35,342 bases of DNA from an uncultured Bacteroidota bacterium (lineage in GTDB: Bacteria > Bacteroidota > Bacteroidia > Bacteroidales > UBA12481): NCBI GenBank assembly GCA_903919065.1, contig CAIXHD010000604.1, positions 1 through 35,342 of the forward strand. The letters run 5' to 3'. Below, in pieces: positions 23,610-30,464 of the stretch (position 1 is its first letter; each line of letters starts with the position of its first letter). A model generated the notes under the pieces. The model worked only from the letters and a program-made list of their open reading frames with translations. It did no database searches and had not been told where the DNA came from. A program made the position numbers and the translations under genes.

Positions 23610-24332
23610 ATGAATAAAAGAGAATTCCTTAGAACTTCAGCCCTCCTGGGAGCCGGACTGGCTGCCGGAGTAGCCAATATCAGCCGTGGAGCAACCCCCG
23701 GTGGTTTCACTTATAATGCATCCGGACTAAACCAGGCTGGGGAATATGTACTTCCTGCCCTGCCTTATGCTTATAATGCTCTTGAGCCCTATATTGATGA
23801 GGCAACAATGAAACTTCATCACGACATTCACCATGCCAGTTATGTAAAAGGGTTGAATGCGGCAACGAAAAAAATTGCCGAGGCTTTGGACTCAGGTGAT
23901 TTCAGTTTGATCAAGCATTGGGAAAGAGAGCTTGCATTTCATGGTGCCGGCCATTTTCTCCATAACCTGTTCTGGAATAATATGGGCCCATCGGCTGGCA
24001 AAAGAAGCCAGAAGCTGGAGGATTATATCACCAAATCTTTTGGATCTTTTGACCGGTTTACTGCACTTTTTAAGCAGGCAACTACATCCGTTGAAGGCAG
24101 CGGCTGGGGAATTCTCGCCTATCAGCCAGAATCAGACCGTCTGGTAGTGTTGCAAGCCGAAAAACATCAGAACCTTACCCAATGGGTGACTACCCCGATT
24201 TTGGTATGCGATGTATGGGAACATGCTTATTACCTTAAATATCAAAATAAAAGAGCGGATTATATAACAGCATTCATGCAGGTAATAAATTGGGATGCAG
24301 TTTCGGAAAATCTTGAAAGGGCGATAAATTAA
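23610..24332 (+). CDS. Exported Fe/Mn superoxide dismutase
   Basis: A 240-residue SOD with the four metal ligands visible: His70 in MKLHHDIHHASY, His118 in HFLHNLFW, and Asp201 and His205 in CDVWEHAYYLKY. The GAGH segment before FLHNLFW resembles Mn-type enzymes, but Fe or Mn use cannot be settled here. Residues 1-30 are an extra N-terminal signal: MNKREFLRTSALLGAGLAAG resembles a Tat signal, with Lys-Arg in place of Arg-Arg. This would put the enzyme in the periplasm or outside the cell, whereas most bacterial Fe/Mn SODs are cytoplasmic. Export of a metal-loaded protein fits Tat. A perfect inverted repeat lies just before the start, and a strong terminator overlaps the stop. Confidence 0.93.
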   Translation: MNKREFLRTSALLGAGLAAGVANISRGATPGGFTYNASGLNQAGEYVLPALPYAYNALEPYIDEATMKLHHDIHHASYVKGLNAATKKIAEALDSGDFSLIKHWERELAFHGAGHFLHNLFWNNMGPSAGKRSQKLEDYITKSFGSFDRFTALFKQATTSVEGSGWGILAYQPESDRLVVLQAEKHQNLTQWVTTPILVCDVWEHAYYLKYQNKRADYITAFMQVINWDAVSENLERAIN

Positions 24333-24359
24333 AAAAGGCGGTTGGGAGCCGCCTTTTTT
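24331..24359. terminator. Terminator overlapping the SOD stop codon, possibly bidirectional
   Basis: GGCGG (24337-24341) pairs with CCGCC (24349-24353); flanking A6 (24331-24336) and T6 (24354-24359) extend the stem and give a T run in both directions. The SOD stop TAA (24330-24332) lies in its left arm. Confidence 0.9.
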
Positions 24360-24634
24360 CCAACAACACTTGTCATGTCCCCACAATCAAGAACCACCTT
24401 ACAGATAAGAAGAAGTTGAGAAAAAAGATTTGTTGCAACTAAGCCTAAAATCCCTCTATCTAATCTCTTTAATTTTTCCCTTGGTAACTTCCCTTACCTT
24501 ACCTTTTGCTCTATAAAGATACATCGCTAAAATAAAAACGACAAATCTTTTGTGTTAAATCCTTTTGGATTTGACGAATATTGGTCAAAAAGTTTCTAAC
24601 CCCAATGATTGTCTGATATTTAAAAAAAACTGTT
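24360..24634. other. Gene-free spacer with one weak hairpin
   Basis: Between the SOD terminator and the convergent nitroreductase stop I see no convincing gene, tRNA or promoter. The stretch is AT-rich. One stem-loop stands out: AAATCC (24557-24562) and GGATTT (24567-24572) around a TTTT loop, extended outward by a T-G wobble and two pairs to 24554-24575. It has no T run. Short open frames on the minus strand over the SOD end look like shadows. Confidence 0.5.
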
Positions 24635-25213
24635 TTATGACACTTTGGGGAAAATCAGAATCTCATCCATGGCTCTCTTCGGAACATGATGCGTCTGTTC
24701 CAGATCGCGCCAATAGCGAATATTACCATCTTTAACCTCTTCTACCACCACCCTTTCAACTGGTTTACCAAGTGCTATAACCAATAAAATCTCCAGATGT
24801 CCGGGTATTTGAAAAAGTGAGCGCACCTCCTCACGGCGGATGGACCCGATCATGCAACCACCAAAATTGTTCTCAATGGCACCCAATAAAATGGTTTGAG
24901 CACATATTCCGAGATCAATCTCAAATTTCGCACCCAAAAGGGTATCTCCCAAAATAATAATATAAGCTGTTGGCTGCTCATTTTTGACAGGCCCATCCCA
25001 CTCTTTCAGGTATCCTGCCCAGGCAAGAAATGGAAATAATTGATCACAATCATCCGGTTTGGTAATTGGCATAAACTTAAGCGCCTGCTGATTCCTGCCG
25101 GAAGGACATAACCGGGCTAACCCGATAAGTTTTTCGACAGTTTTTGCAGGAACTTTTATTTTACCGTTGAACCTTCTATTACTGCGGTTTTTTAAGACTA
25201 ATTCAGCTAACAT
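24635..25213 (-). CDS. Nitroreductase-family FMN protein
   Basis: A 192-residue nitroreductase-like protein. It has the N-terminal FMN-binding KNRSNRRFNGK (about 8-18, family pattern RRSxRxF), CPSGRNQQALKF (about 36-47), the mid-protein DLGICAQTILLGAIENNFGG and GCMIGSIRREEVRSLF helix, and the LLVIALGKPVE strand. These enzymes use FMN and NAD(P)H to reduce nitro groups, quinones or flavins; the natural substrate is unknown. ATG 25213 is used because the longer frame starts with TTG inside the divergent promoter region. It is transcribed away from the corrinoid operon, 49 bp between starts, so the two may share regulation. A flavin reductase that helps activate the corrinoid is conceivable but unsupported. 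Confidence 0.85.
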   Translation of the reverse strand: MLAELVLKNRSNRRFNGKIKVPAKTVEKLIGLARLCPSGRNQQALKFMPITKPDDCDQLFPFLAWAGYLKEWDGPVKNEQPTAYIIILGDTLLGAKFEIDLGICAQTILLGAIENNFGGCMIGSIRREEVRSLFQIPGHLEILLVIALGKPVERVVVEEVKDGNIRYWRDLEQTHHVPKRAMDEILIFPKVS

Positions 25214-25230
25214 ATCTAGTGAAGGATTTA

Positions 25231-25238
25231 TATATTTG
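25231..25238 (+). promoter_or_regulatory. -7 promoter box TATATTTG of the corrinoid methyltransferase operon
   Basis: An exact TAnnTTTG match ends 24 bp before the ATG at 25263, within the 49-bp divergent gap. There is no room for a cobalamin riboswitch between this box and the start. Confidence 0.5.
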
Positions 25239-25262
25239 TCATCAATCAAAATTTTGATCAAT

Positions 25263-25934
25263 ATGAACCCTGAAGAATTGCTTGCTAAGATCGCAAATTG
25301 CGTTGAAAGAGGTAAAGTTAATAAAACATCCCCCTACCCACCTGATTTAAAAGGGCAGGATGGCGCCGATGAACTTAGTGCCCAAGCACTGGTTGAAGGC
25401 ATAGCTGCCGATCAGGTTCTGAGCCTTGGCCTTGTTCCCGGCATGCAGATTGTCGGGGTAAAGTTCCGCGAAAACAAAGTATTCGTGCCGGAAGTTCTCA
25501 TGGCCGCAAAAGCAATGAGTGCCGGGATGAAGCACCTCAAACCATATTTCACGTCGGGTGCTGTAAAACGCAAGGGGATATTCATAATAGGTACCGTCAT
25601 GGGCGACCTTCATGATATCGGAAAAAATTTGCTGGGTATGATAGTTGAAGGTGCAGGATGGCAGGTTGTTGACTTGGGAATTGATGTTCCCGCAGCCAAA
25701 TTCATTGCTGCAGTCGACGAGTACCCGGGTGCATATGTTGGGTTAAGCTGCCTGCTTACTACCACTATGTTGAACATGGAGAAAATCGTAACTGAAATGA
25801 AAGCTGCCCGTCCGGATACAAAAATCCTCATCGGCGGAGCCCCTGTTACCGATGATTTCCGCAAACGCATCGGTGCTGACTGGTATTCACCGGATCCTCA
25901 GGGAGCTGTTGAATTCCTGAATAAAGTCGGATAA
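25263..25934 (+). CDS. Corrinoid (methyl-carrier) protein, MtaC/MtbC/MttC-like
   Basis: A 223-residue cobalamin-binding protein. Residues about 1-95 form the helical cap (MNPEELLAKI; LSLGLVPGMQIVGVKFRENKVFVPEVLMAAKAM, over two helices). The C-terminal Rossmann-like domain has the base-off signature D115-x-H117-x-x-G120 in MGDLHDIGKNL, SCLLTTTM in the middle and GGAPVT near the end; His117 is the predicted lower cobalt ligand. It should shuttle a methyl group between a substrate methyltransferase and an acceptor in the cytoplasm. ATG 25263 is preferred because the longer frame would run through the divergent promoter. It is the first gene of five tightly packed ones; the next starts 1 bp after its stop. 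Confidence 0.93.
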   Translation: MNPEELLAKIANCVERGKVNKTSPYPPDLKGQDGADELSAQALVEGIAADQVLSLGLVPGMQIVGVKFRENKVFVPEVLMAAKAMSAGMKHLKPYFTSGAVKRKGIFIIGTVMGDLHDIGKNLLGMIVEGAGWQVVDLGIDVPAAKFIAAVDEYPGAYVGLSCLLTTTMLNMEKIVTEMKAARPDTKILIGGAPVTDDFRKRIGADWYSPDPQGAVEFLNKVG

Positions 25935-25935
25935 T

Positions 25936-27009
25936 ATGCCTGCCACACCCCGGGAAAACCTTATCCGGGCCGCACGCCGGCAGGGATTCGATTGGATTCC
26001 TATCGATATACTTCTGTGTGACTCGCAAATTGAAGCCTTTAAGAAAACTTACGGAGATATCGATTATTTCGATTGGTTCGGTGTGGATTTCCGTTGGGTA
26101 ACGCTTACCGAACACCCGGGTTACCAAAATGGCCGTGAGCTTTACATCAGGGAAATACTTCCTCCGGATACAGAAATTGATGTAATCGGAGTCGGCCATT
26201 CAAAAGGTTCCGAAGCTGCCTATCATATGACCCGGATGCATCATCCCCTGCAAGGCAGCGATTCAATTCAGGAAATCCGGAATTTTCCAATGCCCGTATT
26301 TAACAGAGAGGAAAACCAACCACTTTTCGACCAGGTAAACTCTCTGCACCAAAAAGGATTGGCTGCCATGTGTGCCATGCAGATGACTATCTGGGAAGCT
26401 GCCTGGTATATTCGTTCGATGCCTGACCTTCTCATGGATATGATGCTCGAGGATGAAAAAGCCACTGTTCTTCTGGATCGCATTACCGAATATGCAATAC
26501 GGAGAGTAAAACTCTACACCGAAGCTGGTGTTGACATTATATCAATGGGAGATGACGTTGGAATGCAAAGCGGCCCCATGATGAGTGTCGAACTATGGGA
26601 ACAGTGGATCAAACCCCGTTTTAAAAGCGTTATTGATGCTGCACGCTTGATTAATCCTGAAGTGTTGGTCTTTTATCATTCATGTGGCGATGCAACTGCT
26701 TTTATTCCCGGCCTCATCGATTGCGGAGTTGACATCCTGAATCCGATCCAGCCGGAATGTATGGATTACAGCAAAATCCATGAGCAATACAGCGATAAGC
26801 TTTCTTTTTGGGGGACCCTCGGAACTCAACAATTGTTGCCTTTTGGAACGGCTGAGCAGGTAAGGGAAGTTTCCATCGACCGTATCCGCTCTGCCGGAAC
26901 CAAAGGCGGCCTCATCCTCGGACCTACCCATCTGGTGGAGCCGGAAGTACCATTTGAAAATCTCGTGGCAATGAAAAATGCCGCACTCGAACTTTTTCCA
27001 AGAATCTGA
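25936..27009 (+). CDS. Uroporphyrinogen decarboxylase-family methyltransferase
   Basis: A 357-residue TIM-barrel protein of the UroD family. It is not haem-pathway UroD: instead of that enzyme's N-terminal active-site residues it has the YHSCGD motif (His248-x-Cys250), the His-x-Cys zinc motif of MtaA/MtbA-type corrinoid methyltransferases. The family's third ligand Cys is replaced by GPTHLVEPEVPFENL. It most likely moves a methyl group from a small substrate to the corrinoid protein encoded 1 bp upstream; the methyl donor cannot be read from the sequence. A variant of this type without PGC is common among substrate-side UroD methyltransferases, while its neighbour keeps the PGC form. Confidence 0.85.
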   Translation: MPATPRENLIRAARRQGFDWIPIDILLCDSQIEAFKKTYGDIDYFDWFGVDFRWVTLTEHPGYQNGRELYIREILPPDTEIDVIGVGHSKGSEAAYHMTRMHHPLQGSDSIQEIRNFPMPVFNREENQPLFDQVNSLHQKGLAAMCAMQMTIWEAAWYIRSMPDLLMDMMLEDEKATVLLDRITEYAIRRVKLYTEAGVDIISMGDDVGMQSGPMMSVELWEQWIKPRFKSVIDAARLINPEVLVFYHSCGDATAFIPGLIDCGVDILNPIQPECMDYSKIHEQYSDKLSFWGTLGTQQLLPFGTAEQVREVSIDRIRSAGTKGGLILGPTHLVEPEVPFENLVAMKNAALELFPRI

Positions 27010-27011
27010 TT

Positions 27012-28634
27012 ATGAAAGGTAAAGATCTGGTTTTGCATGCCCTTAAAGGTGGGCAGTGTTCTACTATTCCATGGGTTCCCTTTGTAGGTGTCCATGGTGG
27101 TCATCTGATCGGAAAAAATGCAAACGAATATCTGCATTCAGCTGATTTAATGGTGAATGGGATCAGTAAGGCCATTGAACTATATGAACCTGACGGTATC
27201 CCTGTATGTTTTGATCTCCAGATCGAAGCTGAAGCACTCGGTTGCAAGCTGGGATGGGCCGATGAGAATCCTCCGGCAGTACTTTCCCACCCTCTCTCCG
27301 GGCTTAGTAATATCAGCAGCCTTAACCCGATTTCGCCCGATCAGGGAAGAATACCTGTGGTTCTTAAAGCAACCCGGGAGCTGAGAAAAAAATATCCGGA
27401 TATAGCCCTTTATGGCCTGGTAACCGGACCGTTTACCCTTGGACTCCACTTGTTGGGTACCGAGATATTCATGAGAATGTTCGAAGATCCTGCATCCATT
27501 CATGAACTTCTTGATTTCACCTCCGGGGTTACCCGGTCAATGTCAAAATATTTACTGGATGCTGGTTGCGATATCATCGCAGTAGTGGATCCGATGACCT
27601 CGCAGATCGGCCCCGACCAATTCACCGAGTTCATTCACAAACCCGTCAAATCTGTTTTTGACGATATCCGTCAGCAAAGCAAATACAGTTCGTTTTTTGT
27701 ATGTGGACATGCGCAGCAAAATATCGATGTCATGTGTAAAACCGGACCCGATAATATCTCGATCGATGAAAATATTCCTTTGGATTTTGTAAGAAATATT
27801 TGCCAGGGTTATGGAATTAGTTTCGGCGGTAATTTGCAGCTGACATTGGTTATGCTCATGGGAACACCTGAAGATTGTCAGCGAAATGCTGTGGACTGCA
27901 TGGATATTGCCGGAAATATTGGATTCATTCTGGCCCCCGGTTGCGATCTGCCAATGAAAACTCCAATAGCCAATCTCAAGGCTGTTGGCAGCGTTATCAG
28001 AGACTCTTATCAACAGGACATTATCAGAACGCTGGAACACAAACCTGACAAAACCAAGATTTTGAATCTTGGCGAATATGGGAAGACTGATCGGGTTATT
28101 GTCGATATTATTACCCTTGATTCAGAATCCTGTGCTCCCTGCCAATATATGGTTGAGGCTGTTAAGGAGGTAGCTCCCCATTTCGAGGGTTTAGTGGAAT
28201 GGCATGAGCATTCTATAAAAAACCTCGAAGGAGTGACTTTCATGTCGTCCCTTTTTGTTAAAAATATTCCAACCATCTGCATCGACGGAAAAATCACTTT
28301 TGTCTCACAAATTCCGCCACGTAATGAGCTAATTCGAGCCATCCAAAGCAGGATCAATGAGAAACTCAAAATCAGGCTACGGGTTAAGCAAGGCGAAATT
28401 CTCCTTCTTGGAAAATCATCAGAAGAGATCGCACCACTGCGCGAAAAAACACGTCAGGCTATAGCAGAGCTTGGCGTTACCATTGAAGTTCGCGAAGAAA
28501 CCGACCCCCTGATCATTCAATCTCTCGGCGTTACTCAAACCCCGGCGCTGGTTTCGGTTAAGTACAAAATTCGCAGCGAAGCCGGTCAACCCGGCACAGA
28601 TGTTATTAAAGAATGGATCAAGGAAATCATCTGA
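27012..28634 (+). CDS. MtaA-like methyltransferase fused to two thioredoxin-like domains
   Basis: A 540-residue fusion. Residues 1-345 are a UroD/MtaA-type barrel (start KDLVLHALKGGQ; GLVTGPFTLGLHLLG near 135-149; FILAPGCDLPMKTPIANLKA at 305-324). Two zinc Cys are present, Cys231 and Cys311, but the His two residues before the first Cys is Phe229 (FFVCGH); His233 might substitute. Residues 362-445 form a thioredoxin fold with the active site Cys374-Ala-Pro-Cys377 and cis-Pro420 (VKNIPTICIDG). Residues 458-540 form a second such fold with cis-Pro511 (TQTPALVSV) but no Cys pair. It starts 2 bp after the previous gene and overlaps the next by 22 bp. Redox activation of the corrinoid or of the zinc thiolates is a plausible but unproven role. 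Confidence 0.85.
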   Translation: MKGKDLVLHALKGGQCSTIPWVPFVGVHGGHLIGKNANEYLHSADLMVNGISKAIELYEPDGIPVCFDLQIEAEALGCKLGWADENPPAVLSHPLSGLSNISSLNPISPDQGRIPVVLKATRELRKKYPDIALYGLVTGPFTLGLHLLGTEIFMRMFEDPASIHELLDFTSGVTRSMSKYLLDAGCDIIAVVDPMTSQIGPDQFTEFIHKPVKSVFDDIRQQSKYSSFFVCGHAQQNIDVMCKTGPDNISIDENIPLDFVRNICQGYGISFGGNLQLTLVMLMGTPEDCQRNAVDCMDIAGNIGFILAPGCDLPMKTPIANLKAVGSVIRDSYQQDIIRTLEHKPDKTKILNLGEYGKTDRVIVDIITLDSESCAPCQYMVEAVKEVAPHFEGLVEWHEHSIKNLEGVTFMSSLFVKNIPTICIDGKITFVSQIPPRNELIRAIQSRINEKLKIRLRVKQGEILLLGKSSEEIAPLREKTRQAIAELGVTIEVREETDPLIIQSLGVTQTPALVSVKYKIRSEAGQPGTDVIKEWIKEII

Positions 28635-29599
28635 AAAAAATTCCATTTATCCTTGTAACCGGATTCCTCGGAAGCGGGAAAACTTCGCTGTTACTGGATT
28701 TTGTCCGGAAATATTCCGATAGGATGCGAATCGCATTGATCCAGAACGAATTCGCACCCGGCCATGTTGATGGATTCACTTTAAAACAAACCGGCAAGCC
28801 CTTTGAGCTGCTGGAAATAAATAATGGCAGTGTTTTTTGTGCCTGCCTGCTTGGTGACTTTATTTCCCGTCTTGAACCGTTCATTGACCAACATCATCCG
28901 GATGTTATTCTGCTTGAAGCCACTGGCCTGGCCGATCCGGTTTCCCTTGGACAAGTGCTGCAAGCACCCGGGTTGTCTGATAAAATTTACCTGGCTGGTT
29001 CCTGGTGCCTGTTGGATGCACTCAATTTTCAACGGGTCATTCAATCCATTTCCCGCGCACGCCATCAGATTAGAATTGCAGATGTTGTTTTGATTAATAA
29101 AATTGATCTTATCCACGGTACCTCCGAAATCCGTGCAAAAATTCTTGAGATTAACCCCTTTGCAAAAATCATCGAAACCACCTTCGGAAACATTGATGAA
29201 CTCCATTTATTAGATTTACTAAATTTCGCCTCTAAGAAGTGTCATCCCGACGAACGTCGGGACCCCGTTCCTAACCACGAAATTCCCGATGGAAACATTT
29301 CAGAACCCCGCCCTAACCTTTCCTCCTGCGTTGTCCGCTCAACTCGCTATTTCGATGAAGGGCTGGTACGAGATTTCATCCTGCAGCATTCTCAATACCT
29401 GCATCGCTTAAAAGGCTATATTCGTATTGATGAATCTAATACAATGGCTATTCAAACTGTCTTTACCCAAATTTCTATTACAATTGTATCCGGATATGAA
29501 GGACCGTGCGAAATCATTGCCATCGGTCCGAACCTGGATAACAGGGAATTTTCTAAACAGCTATTATCACTGAAGAAAAATGAAAACAAAACTCACTGA
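28613..29599 (+). CDS. COG0523 (CobW/P47K) GTPase, possible metal or cofactor chaperone
   Basis: A 328-residue G3E GTPase. Walker A is GFLGSGKTSLL (17-27), Walker B/switch II is LEATGLADP (101-109), and the guanine-specificity motif NKID is at 162-165. The usual metal-binding CxCC is altered: NNGSVFCACLLGDF, with Cys76 and Cys78. The C-terminal CobW_C-like domain follows (YLHRLKGYIRIDE). The linker between domains contains an inserted palindromic repeat, giving CHPDERRDPVP (about 210-220). COG0523 proteins deliver zinc, cobalt or other metals, or aid cobalamin enzymes. Here it sits among zinc-dependent methyltransferases and a corrinoid protein, so loading or reactivating those is likely. It overlaps the flanking genes by 22 and 20 bp. 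Confidence 0.85.
   Translation: MDQGNHLKKIPFILVTGFLGSGKTSLLLDFVRKYSDRMRIALIQNEFAPGHVDGFTLKQTGKPFELLEINNGSVFCACLLGDFISRLEPFIDQHHPDVILLEATGLADPVSLGQVLQAPGLSDKIYLAGSWCLLDALNFQRVIQSISRARHQIRIADVVLINKIDLIHGTSEIRAKILEINPFAKIIETTFGNIDELHLLDLLNFASKKCHPDERRDPVPNHEIPDGNISEPRPNLSSCVVRSTRYFDEGLVRDFILQHSQYLHRLKGYIRIDESNTMAIQTVFTQISITIVSGYEGPCEIIAIGPNLDNREFSKQLLSLKKNENKTH
29245..29262. repeat. Palindromic repeat inserted in the COG0523 GTPase gene
   Basis: TCCCGACG (29245-29252) and CGTCGGGA (29255-29262) are perfect arms around AA. It is GC-rich compared with its surroundings and encodes HPDERRDP in the interdomain linker. Such palindromes occur dispersed in many bacterial genomes and sometimes lie in frame within genes. 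Confidence 0.7.
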
Positions 29600-30464
29600 A
29601 CGACTGATTAAAGGCGAAATCATTATATCTGATGGAGCATTGGGAACCATGTTGCAGGAAGCCGGACTGGAACCTGGAGTTTGTCCTGAAATCTGGAATG
29701 CTGAATTTCCAGATCGGGTTGAAAAAATAGCTAGGGCATATTCCGAGGCTGGTTCACAAGCCGTGGAAACTAATACTTTTGGTGCCAACCGGTTTAAACT
29801 TAGTCATTACGGGCTGCAGGACAGAGTGGCTGAACTTAACAGAAAAGCCGTGGAGATTACCCGAAGGGCTGTTGGTCCGGATGGAATTGTTCTTGGATCG
29901 GTAGGGCCGACCGGAATTCTTCTGATGATGGGTGATGTTAGCGAAGAGGAGCTTTATGAAGCTTTTAAAGAGCAATGTGTTGCTCTTGCTGAAGCCGGCG
30001 CTGATGTTATTTGCATAGAGACAATGACAGCAATGGACGAAGCAACACTTGCAATAAGAGCGGCAAAGGAAAACACCTCTCTAGAGGTGATTTGTACCAT
30101 GACCTTTGATAAAACCATTCAGGGGGATTTCCGAACCATGATGGGCATATCCCCTGAAGATATGACCATTGCACTAAAATCGGCAGGCGCTGATATTGTT
30201 GGAACAAATTGTGGGAATGGAATGGAAAACATGATCGCAATTGTTGAAGAAATCCGCCGTACTGATCCGTTGATACCAATCCTTGTGCATGCCAATGCCG
30301 GAAAACCTCATTTCCACGATGGGAAAAACATATTTGATGAAACACCAGATATCACTGCCTCTTTCGTCCCAAGCCTGATTAAGGCAGGCGCCACCTGCAT
30401 CGGAGGTTGCTGCGGAACAACACCGGAGCATATCAGGAAAATGAAGCAAATCGTAAATATTTAA
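29580..30464 (+). CDS. Homocysteine S-methyltransferase domain protein (MetH N-terminal type)
   Basis: A 294-residue protein equal to the homocysteine-binding barrel of cobalamin-dependent methionine synthase. The zinc ligands are Cys211 in GTNCGNG and Cys277-Cys278 in IGGCCGTTPEHI. The N-terminal ISDGALGTMLQEAGL (17-31) and ETNTFGAN (63-70) are typical. It should transfer the methyl group from the methylated corrinoid protein to homocysteine, giving methionine. The cobalamin, folate and activation domains of MetH are absent, so it must work with the separate corrinoid protein of the same operon. It overlaps the GTPase gene by 20 bp, and its stop codon overlaps the stop of the convergent adhesin-like gene. 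Confidence 0.93.
   Translation: MKTKLTERLIKGEIIISDGALGTMLQEAGLEPGVCPEIWNAEFPDRVEKIARAYSEAGSQAVETNTFGANRFKLSHYGLQDRVAELNRKAVEITRRAVGPDGIVLGSVGPTGILLMMGDVSEEELYEAFKEQCVALAEAGADVICIETMTAMDEATLAIRAAKENTSLEVICTMTFDKTIQGDFRTMMGISPEDMTIALKSAGADIVGTNCGNGMENMIAIVEEIRRTDPLIPILVHANAGKPHFHDGKNIFDETPDITASFVPSLIKAGATCIGGCCGTTPEHIRKMKQIVNI

Noticed and set aside
24132-24386. A minus-strand open frame over the end of the SOD gene
   Set aside because: It runs across the terminator and opposite conserved SOD codons, with no recognisable protein features.
24554-24575. The hairpin in the gene-free spacer as a terminator
   Set aside because: There is no T run on either side of the kind needed, and the SOD already has a strong terminator; it is kept only as a note on the spacer.
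25214-25262. A cobalamin riboswitch before the corrinoid operon
   Set aside because: Only 49 bp separate the divergent genes, too short for the roughly 200-base element, and no B12-box was seen.
25936-28634. Haem-pathway uroporphyrinogen decarboxylase (hemE)
   Set aside because: The zinc-type HSCG and PGC motifs, the corrinoid neighbour and the thioredoxin fusion point to corrinoid methyltransferases.
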